12,786 bases of DNA. Origin: CAZPAV01 sp964584755 (GTDB taxonomy: Bacteria; Actinomycetota; Acidimicrobiia; Spongiisociales; UBA5794). Within the stretch, counting starts at the first letter, position 1. Each line of letters starts with the position of its first letter. The notes beneath the pieces were generated by a model. That model made no database searches and was not told the origin of the DNA. It saw only the letters and a list, made by a program, of their open reading frames with translations. The stretch is taken from positions 1 through 12,786 of the forward strand of contig CAZPAV010000060.1 in the NCBI GenBank assembly GCA_964584755.1. The letters run 5' to 3'. A program made the position numbers and the translations under genes. Shown piece after piece: positions 7,560-12,786 of the stretch.

Positions 7560-8372
7560 ATGACGACGATGCTGCTGCTCATCGACGGGCTGCGGCCCGA
7601 CGCGATCTCCCCCGATCGCACCCCGCGGCTCGCCGCGCTCGCCGCGGAGGGCACCACGGCGCTCACGGCCCGATGCCCCCTCCCCTCGCTCACCCTGCCG
7701 GTCCACGTGTCCCTCTTCACGGGAGTGCCCGCCTCCGAGCACGGGATCACCTCCAACGTGTGGCGTCCCGAGGCGCGCCGCTTCCGGGGACTGTTCGACC
7801 TCGTCGCCGCGGCCGGAGGGACCACCGCGAGCTTCTACGACTGGGAGCCCCTGCGCGACCTCGGCGCGCCGGGGAGCCTCCACCACGGGTTCTTCCGGGC
7901 GGTGAACCGGCGTGCCGACGGTGACGACATCGTCGCCGACGCCGTCGTCGCCCACCTGACCAACGGCTGTGCCGACTTCGTGTTCGTCTACCTGGGCACC
8001 GTCGACGAGACCGGCCACGACCACGGCTGGATGTCCGAGCCGTACCTCGACCAGTCGACGCGGGTCGACGCGGCCGTGGGCCGTATCGTCGACGCCCTCC
8101 CCGAGGACGCCCACCTCGTGGTCACCGCCGATCACGGTGGACACGGGCTCCACCACGGCGAGGGCGTCGAGGAGGACCGGCGTGTCCCGATGATCTTCCG
8201 GGGCCCGCGGTTCCGTTCCCCGGGCATCGTGGAGGAGCCGGCCACCACGCTCGACCTCACCCCCACCCTCGGCCATCTCCTGGGGCTTCCTCCCGAGCCC
8301 GCCTGGACGGGCCGACCCCTCGACGTGTTCTCCACCGCGCCACGGAAGACCGAGGAAGGAAGGAACCCATGA
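7560..8372 (+). CDS. Alkaline-phosphatase-superfamily hydrolase (nucleotide pyrophosphatase/phosphodiesterase-like)
   Basis: The 270-residue protein has the two-metal site of the type I phosphodiesterase/NPP branch. These are D9 in LLLIDGLRPD, the probable nucleophile T45 in PLPSLTLPVHVS, D149 and H153 in VDETGHDHG, D191 and H192 in TADHGGHG, and a His cluster near 195-199. It lacks a signal peptide, so it should act in the cytosol. Family members cleave phosphate or phosphonate mono- and diesters; phosphonoacetate hydrolase PhnA belongs to the same superfamily but is usually about 400 residues. It is shorter than typical NPPs and lacks much of the usual C-terminal region. Its stop overlaps the start of the solute-binding protein gene by four bases (ATGA), tying it to the transporter. 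I infer that it processes the imported compound; the true substrate is unknown. Confidence 0.82.
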   Translation: MTTMLLLIDGLRPDAISPDRTPRLAALAAEGTTALTARCPLPSLTLPVHVSLFTGVPASEHGITSNVWRPEARRFRGLFDLVAAAGGTTASFYDWEPLRDLGAPGSLHHGFFRAVNRRADGDDIVADAVVAHLTNGCADFVFVYLGTVDETGHDHGWMSEPYLDQSTRVDAAVGRIVDALPEDAHLVVTADHGGHGLHHGEGVEEDRRVPMIFRGPRFRSPGIVEEPATTLDLTPTLGHLLGLPPEPAWTGRPLDVFSTAPRKTEEGRNP

Positions 8373-10534
8373 GAACGAAGCCCCACATCCTGAGGATCTG
8401 GGCGATCTTGGCCGTGTTCGCGCTCGTCGTGGCCGCGTGCTCGTCCTCGTCGAGCCCCACGACGACGGTGGCCCCGGCACCCTCGACGACGGCCGGCGCC
8501 TCGGGCGGCTCGGGTGGCTCGGGCGGCTCGGGCGGCTCGGGCGGCTCGGGCGGCGGCTGCCCGGCGGTGACCCTCGCCGACTCGGGCGGCGTCCCGGCGG
8601 GCGCGTTCCCCAAGCAGTACGAGCTCGCCGAGTTCGAGCAGCTCGCCGGCTGCACGCTCTCCTTCGCGGAGAACCCCGACATCGGCGCCCTGAACGCACG
8701 GATCGCGGCGAATCCCGACTCGCTGCCCCCCGTCGACCAGCGGCTCCCCGAGGAGCCTCTCGTGGTCGTGCCCGAGCAACAGATCGGGGTGTACGGCGGG
8801 GCCCTCGACGGCCTCTCCAACGCCACCGAGGCCGGGACCTCGGATCTCCTCTCCGTGCGCCACGTCAACCTCGTGCGGTTCGACAACGACCTGCAGACGA
8901 TCGTGCCCAACGTGGCCAGGTCCTGGGAGTGGAACGACGACTTCACCAAGCTGACCTTCCATCTGCGCAAGGGCCACAAGTGGTCCGACGGGGAGCCGTT
9001 CACCGCCGAGGACATCGTCTTCTGGTACGACGACCTCATCCTCAACAAGGACATCTTCCCGGAGACCCCCGCCAAGTGGCTCTTCGACGGGAAGCCGATG
9101 AAGGTCACCGCCGTCGACGACACGACGGTGGAGTTCGACCTGCCCGTCGCCACCCCCGGGTTGCTCACCCGTTTCGCGGTGGACTTCGCGCAGCCGTTCC
9201 AGCCGAAGCACTTCCTCGCTCCGATGATGCCGAAGTACAACCCGAAGGCCGACGAGGAGGCCAAGGCCGCCGGGTACGAGGGGTGGGTCGACCGGCTCAC
9301 GAACTTCTACGGCAGCTCCGACTGGAAGGACGTCCCCTCGCCCCTCCTCGACGGGTCCGACAACCGCGTCGCCCCCACCCTCGAGGCCTTCATCCTCTCC
9401 GAGGAGACCGCCGAGGGTCGGAAGCTCGTGGCGAACCCGTACTTCCACATGGTGGACACGGCGGGGAACCAGCTCCCGTACATCGACGAGATCGACGAGA
9501 CGTACGTGCCGGACAAGGAGGTCCGCGTCCTCAAGATCACCAACGGTGAGGTGGACTACAAGGCGCAGGCGCTCTTCATCGACGACTTCCCCGTCCTGAA
9601 GGACAACGAGGGCGCCGGCAACTACACCGTCGACCTCGTCCCGGCGACGGGCGAGGCGGTGTTCTACGCCTTCAACGTCACCCACAAGGACCCGGAGATG
9701 ACGAAGATCTTCGGCGACGTGCGCTTCCGTGAGGCCATGTCGCTGGCGATCGACCGCAACGAGATCAACGAGGTCATCTACCTGGGTCAGGGCGAACCCC
9801 AGCAGGCGGTGCCCGCCGATCCCAACACCGTGAGCTTCGTCACCGACGATCAGCTCCACTACATGACGGATCAGGACATCGCCCAGGCGAACGCCCTCCT
9901 CGACGAGATGGGGCTCAAGGACGTCGACGGCGACGGGTTCCGGGAGCGGCTCGACGGCTCCAAGCTGACCGTGCTCCTCGAGTACTCGAACCAGGGCGCC
10001 CCCGTGAAGCTCCACGAGCTGGTCAAGGGGTACTGGGAGAAGGTCGGCGTGCGGGTCCTCCTCAAGGAGGTCTCCTCCGACGAGTACCGGACCGACGCGG
10101 CGAACAACGACCTGGACCTCACGGTCTGGAAGAACGACAACACCTCCGGTGCGACGATCTCCCAGAACCCGTTCCAGCTCATCCCGCCGTTCGGGAACTT
10201 CTTCAACCCCGGTACGGGCACCGAGTGGGCGAAGTGGAAGGCCTCCGACGGCGCCGAGGGCATCGAGCCCCCCGACGACGTGAAGAAGCTCTACGAGCTG
10301 GCCAACCAGTTCCAGCAGGTGCCGCTCGGCTCCGACCAGAGCAACACGATCGGCCACGAGATCGTCGACATCCACGTGAAGAACCTCTGGAAGATCGGCA
10401 TCGTCGGGAACCTGAAGGCCCCGGTCGTCCACCACAACGACCTCGGGAACTTCGAGCCCTTCACCGTGAAGAGCTTCGACTACTACTGGGCGTACCCCTA
10501 CCGGACGTTCCAGTGGTTCCTGAGCAACGGCTGA
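8369..10534 (+). CDS. Lipoprotein solute-binding protein, peptide/opine/nickel ABC importer class (SBP family 5)
   Basis: The 721-residue protein captures the substrate outside the cell for the adjacent permeases. It starts with a short basic segment, a hydrophobic stretch and the lipobox VVAAC with C24, so it should be a membrane-anchored lipoprotein. A Ser/Thr/Pro-rich tether and six Ser-Gly-Gly repeats (residues 45-62) follow. Residues of about 65-150 form an extra N-terminal segment ending in an LPEEPLVV and IGVYGG block found in large members of this class. The family 5 core shows WEWNDDFTKLTFHLRKG and KWSDGEPFTAEDIVFWY, and a calcium-loop-like DVDGDGFRE lies at 518-526. It is longer than the usual 500-600 residues. 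The ATG at 8369 has a strong GGAAGGAAGG site upstream. Such proteins bind peptides, oligosaccharides or opines, and the ligand cannot be read from sequence. Confidence 0.93.
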   Translation: MRTKPHILRIWAILAVFALVVAACSSSSSPTTTVAPAPSTTAGASGGSGGSGGSGGSGGSGGGCPAVTLADSGGVPAGAFPKQYELAEFEQLAGCTLSFAENPDIGALNARIAANPDSLPPVDQRLPEEPLVVVPEQQIGVYGGALDGLSNATEAGTSDLLSVRHVNLVRFDNDLQTIVPNVARSWEWNDDFTKLTFHLRKGHKWSDGEPFTAEDIVFWYDDLILNKDIFPETPAKWLFDGKPMKVTAVDDTTVEFDLPVATPGLLTRFAVDFAQPFQPKHFLAPMMPKYNPKADEEAKAAGYEGWVDRLTNFYGSSDWKDVPSPLLDGSDNRVAPTLEAFILSEETAEGRKLVANPYFHMVDTAGNQLPYIDEIDETYVPDKEVRVLKITNGEVDYKAQALFIDDFPVLKDNEGAGNYTVDLVPATGEAVFYAFNVTHKDPEMTKIFGDVRFREAMSLAIDRNEINEVIYLGQGEPQQAVPADPNTVSFVTDDQLHYMTDQDIAQANALLDEMGLKDVDGDGFRERLDGSKLTVLLEYSNQGAPVKLHELVKGYWEKVGVRVLLKEVSSDEYRTDAANNDLDLTVWKNDNTSGATISQNPFQLIPPFGNFFNPGTGTEWAKWKASDGAEGIEPPDDVKKLYELANQFQQVPLGSDQSNTIGHEIVDIHVKNLWKIGIVGNLKAPVVHHNDLGNFEPFTVKSFDYYWAYPYRTFQWFLSNG
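8501..8554 (+). repeat. Six tandem 9-bp units encoding a Ser-Gly-Gly linker
   Basis: The unit TCGGGCGGC occurs six times head to tail in frame; only the second copy differs (one C to T). It encodes a flexible linker between the lipid anchor and the binding domain. Such a near-perfect coding minisatellite can change copy number by slippage, giving linkers of different length. Confidence 0.93.
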
Positions 10535-10545
10535 GCACCGGAGTC

Positions 10546-10580
10546 GAGGTCCCGTCCCGGCCCGACCGGGACGGGACCTC
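10546..10580 (+). promoter_or_regulatory. Perfect 15-bp stem-loop between the binding-protein and permease genes
   Basis: Arms 10546-10560 and 10566-10580 are perfectly complementary around a 5-nt loop (CCCGA), giving a very stable GC-rich hairpin in the 66-bp gap. No T-run follows, so it is not a classical intrinsic terminator. In binding-protein-dependent operons, a hairpin at this place often protects the 3' end of the binding-protein mRNA and lowers expression of the permeases. That role is inferred here from position and stability. A second small hairpin (10578-10584 with 10587-10593) overlaps its right arm. Confidence 0.8.
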
Positions 10581-10600
10581 CCCCCCGGGGGAGACCCGTC

Positions 10601-11593
10601 ATGTTGCGCTTCGTCGCCCAGCGAGCCGTCGGCCTGATCATCACGATGTTCGTCGTGTCGATCATGGTCTTCATCCTCATGCAGCTCCCGCCGGGTGACT
10701 ACGCCGACCGCTACGTCTTCCGCAAGTACTCCGGTTCCGGCCAGACCGTCACCGAGTCCGACGTCCAGAACATCCGGCACTCCCTCGGCCTCGACCGTCC
10801 CGCGTGGCAGCAGTACACCTCGTGGGTCGGGGGGATCGTCCTCCACTTCGACTTCGGTCCCTCCTTCGCCTTCGAGACCTCCGTCAACAACGTCCTCACC
10901 GACAAGATCTGGATCACGATGGGGCTCGTCCTCGGCGCGCTCCTCGTCACCTACGCCATCGCCATCCCGGTGGGCCTCTACGCGGCGGTTCACCGAAGAT
11001 CGCCCGTCGACTACGGGCTCACCGTGATGTCGTACGTGGGCCTGGCGATCCCGAACTTCCTCCTCGCCCTCGTCCTCCTCTACTTCGCCGCCACCCGACT
11101 CGGGACGAACGTCGGCGGCATCTTCTCCCCCGAGTATCAGGACGCGCCGCTGAGCGTGGGAAAGCTCGTCGACTTCCTCCGACACATGTGGATCCCGGCG
11201 GTCGTGCTCGCCTGGTCCGCCATCGCGCTCCAACTCCAGACGGTTCGGGCCACCATGTCCGACGAGCTGAACAAGCTCTACGTCACCGCGGCGCGCGCCC
11301 GGGGTCTGTCGGAGCGCCGGCTCCTCCTCAAGTACCCGGCGCGACAGTCCCTCAACCCCGTCGTCGCCACCATCGGCTTCGACATCAACCGCATCTTCTC
11401 CGAGCTTCCCATCGTGGCCCTCGTGCTCGGCCTCTCCGAGCTGGGCCAGCTCCTCATCCAGGCCTTCCTCGATCAGGACATGTTCGTCGCCGGCGCCATC
11501 CTCCTCCTCCTCACGTTCATCATCGTCGTGGCGAACTTCTTCTCCGACATCCTCCTCGCCTACCTCGACCCTCGCGTCCGCCTGGAGGCCTGA
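10601..11593 (+). CDS. ABC transporter permease, DppB/OppB-like
   Basis: The 330-residue integral membrane protein is one half of the import channel. It begins with the typical N-terminal helix of the family (RFVAQRAVGLIITMFVVSIMVFILMQLPPGD), then an extracytoplasmic loop with LGLDRPAWQQYTSWVGG and DFGPSF. Several further membrane helices follow. The EAA-type ATPase-contact loop, AARARGLSERRLLLKYPARQ with G235, lies at about residues 230-250. The ATG at 10601 has GGGGGAG at 10587-10593, which can pair with the C-run just before it, so initiation may be dampened by RNA structure. It is separated from the binding-protein gene by a strong hairpin and from the next permease by one base. Confidence 0.94.
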   Translation: MLRFVAQRAVGLIITMFVVSIMVFILMQLPPGDYADRYVFRKYSGSGQTVTESDVQNIRHSLGLDRPAWQQYTSWVGGIVLHFDFGPSFAFETSVNNVLTDKIWITMGLVLGALLVTYAIAIPVGLYAAVHRRSPVDYGLTVMSYVGLAIPNFLLALVLLYFAATRLGTNVGGIFSPEYQDAPLSVGKLVDFLRHMWIPAVVLAWSAIALQLQTVRATMSDELNKLYVTAARARGLSERRLLLKYPARQSLNPVVATIGFDINRIFSELPIVALVLGLSELGQLLIQAFLDQDMFVAGAILLLLTFIIVVANFFSDILLAYLDPRVRLEA

Positions 11594-11594
11594 C

Positions 11595-12755
11595 GTGCGC
11601 ACCCTGGAGAGCCCCCGTCCCGCCGGCGCCTCCGACGAGGGCGCCCCCCCTCGCCGCCGGGACGCCGACCGCTTCTACACGGCCAGCCAGTGGCGCCTCA
11701 TCTGGTGGCGCTTCCGACGCCATCGCGTCGCCCTCTTCGGCGCGCTCGTCCTGGGATTCTTCGCCCTCGCCGGACTCTTCGCCGGGTTCATCGCCCCCTA
11801 CCGGGGCGAGACCCGCAACACGGGGTACCTCCTCGGTCCACCGCAGGTGGTCCGCTTCTGGGACCACAACGGGTTCAGCCTTCGACCCTTCGTCCACGGG
11901 TTCACCACCGAGCGCGATCCGGAGACGCTCCGGCAGGTCCTCGTGGAGGATCCCGACACCCGGCGCCCGCTGCGCTTCCTCGTCCACGGAGAGGAGTGGT
12001 CCTTCTACGGGCTGTTCACCACCGACCTCCACCTCTTCGGCGTGGACGACGGCTCGATCCACCTGTTCGGGACCGACGAGCTGGGACGGGACCTCTTCTC
12101 CCGGGTGACGATCGCCACCCGGACCTCGCTGTCGATCGGGGTCCTCGGCGTCGTCATCGCCTTCGTCCTCGCCCTCGTCATCGGGGGCATCTCGGGGTAC
12201 GCGGGAGGCTGGCTCGACTACGGCATCCAGCGCTTCACCGAGATCGTCCGGGTCGTCCCGGTCATCCCCCTCTTCATCGGCCTCGCCGCCGCCTTCCCCC
12301 AGGACTGGTCGTCCACCCGCGTCTACTTCATGCTCACCCTCATCCTCGCCTTCGTGGGCTGGCCGACCCTGGCCAGGCGGGTCCGCAGCCAGCTCCTCGC
12401 CCTCCGGGACGAGGACTACGTGGTCGCCGCGCACCTCGCCGGCGCCACCCCGGCCCGCGTCATCGCCCGCCACATGCTCCCCGCCTTCACCTCGTACATC
12501 ATCGTCGACCTCGTCATCTCCTTCCCGTACATGATCCTCTCGGAGACGGCGCTGAGCTTCATCGGCCTCGGCCTTCGCCCGCCCGCCATCTCCTGGGGCG
12601 TCCTCCTCCAGGAGGCCCAGAACATCCGCGCCATCCAGCAGGCCCCCTGGCTCTTCATCCCGGCGATCTTCGTCGTCGTGGCCGTGCTCGCCTTCACGGT
12701 CATCGGCGACGGGATGCGCGACGCCGCCGACCCCTACGTGACGACGGGCCGATGA
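11595..12755 (+). CDS. ABC transporter permease, DppC/OppC-like, with large external insert
   Basis: The 386-residue protein is the second half of the import channel. A cytosolic N-terminal tail of about 45 residues precedes the first membrane helix (about 46-70). Between that helix and the conserved GTDELGRDLFSR block (from about 159) lies an insert of some 85 residues, containing GFSLRPFVHGF and LRFLVHGEEW. I recall such an insert from a subgroup of large family 5 transporters. Five further helices follow, with the EAA loop at about 278-296 (VVAAHLAGATPARVIARHML, G283) and the conserved ETALSFIGLGLRPP near the end. The GTG start at 11595 follows GGAGG with 6-nt spacing. The stop overlaps the next start by four bases. 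It is longer than the usual 290-320 residues because of the insert. Confidence 0.94.
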   Translation: MRTLESPRPAGASDEGAPPRRRDADRFYTASQWRLIWWRFRRHRVALFGALVLGFFALAGLFAGFIAPYRGETRNTGYLLGPPQVVRFWDHNGFSLRPFVHGFTTERDPETLRQVLVEDPDTRRPLRFLVHGEEWSFYGLFTTDLHLFGVDDGSIHLFGTDELGRDLFSRVTIATRTSLSIGVLGVVIAFVLALVIGGISGYAGGWLDYGIQRFTEIVRVVPVIPLFIGLAAAFPQDWSSTRVYFMLTLILAFVGWPTLARRVRSQLLALRDEDYVVAAHLAGATPARVIARHMLPAFTSYIIVDLVISFPYMILSETALSFIGLGLRPPAISWGVLLQEAQNIRAIQQAPWLFIPAIFVVVAVLAFTVIGDGMRDAADPYVTTGR

Positions 12756-12786
12756 CGACGACACCCACCCCCGCCACCCCCACCGC
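12752..12786 (+). CDS. Start of next gene, probably ABC transporter ATP-binding protein (cut by window end)
   Basis: An ATG overlaps the permease stop (ATGA) and opens a frame of eleven Thr/Pro/Ala-rich codons to the window edge. The sequence alone shows no domain. In this transporter class the two permeases are normally followed by one or two ATPase genes (DppD/DppF-like), so that is the expected identity; this rests on gene order only. Confidence 0.55.
   Translation, partial: MTTTPTPATPT

Noticed and set aside
7560..8372. Naming the hydrolase phosphonoacetate hydrolase (PhnA)
   Set aside because: It shares the superfamily but is far shorter than PhnA, and the sequence gives no specific sign of phosphonoacetate binding.
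8132..11602. Very long open frame (over 1100 codons) on the minus strand
   Set aside because: It is the mirror of two strongly supported genes and has a skewed Val/Glu/Asp/Gly/Arg composition, as expected when G/C third positions are read antisense.

Overview
The window is about 12.8 kb of very GC-rich DNA. Gene density is high, third codon positions are almost all G or C, GTG starts are common, and start and stop codons often overlap by 4 nt. With the Ser-rich lipoprotein, the FtsK and the GntR operator type, this suggests an actinobacterium. An Acidimicrobiia-like lineage is a guess from general resemblance, not a demonstrated placement. The first 113 bases are not genomic: they match an error-laden Illumina Nextera i7 adapter, so the window starts at a contig edge.

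Left part (114-4575): a small coiled-coil-like protein of unknown function (minus strand), an acyl-CoA synthetase of the AMP-binding family (plus), and the chromosome translocase FtsK/SpoIIIE (minus, converging on the synthetase). These look like ordinary chromosomal genes with no evident link to the rest.

Right part (4576-12786): a phosphonate-use locus. PhnW (2-aminoethylphosphonate:pyruvate transaminase) and PhnX (phosphonoacetaldehyde hydrolase) form a translationally coupled pair that would turn 2-aminoethylphosphonate (AEP) into alanine, acetaldehyde and phosphate. A perfect 16-bp palindrome just upstream of phnW equals the consensus operator of DasR-type GntR/HutC regulators. A GntR/UTRA regulator is encoded convergently just behind phnX and is the obvious candidate to bind it. 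Divergent from the regulator runs a second operon: a cytosolic alkaline-phosphatase-superfamily hydrolase, a large lipoprotein solute-binding protein of the peptide/opine/nickel class, two matching permeases, and the first codons of a further gene that is probably the ATPase.

Most interesting reading: none of the usual phosphonate importers (PhnCDE, PhnSTUV types) is present here. A peptide/oligosaccharide-class ABC importer and an alkaline-phosphatase-superfamily hydrolase sit beside the AEP-degrading pair. This suggests uptake of a larger AEP-containing or phosphoester compound that is cleaved inside the cell before PhnW/PhnX act. That link is an inference from gene order.
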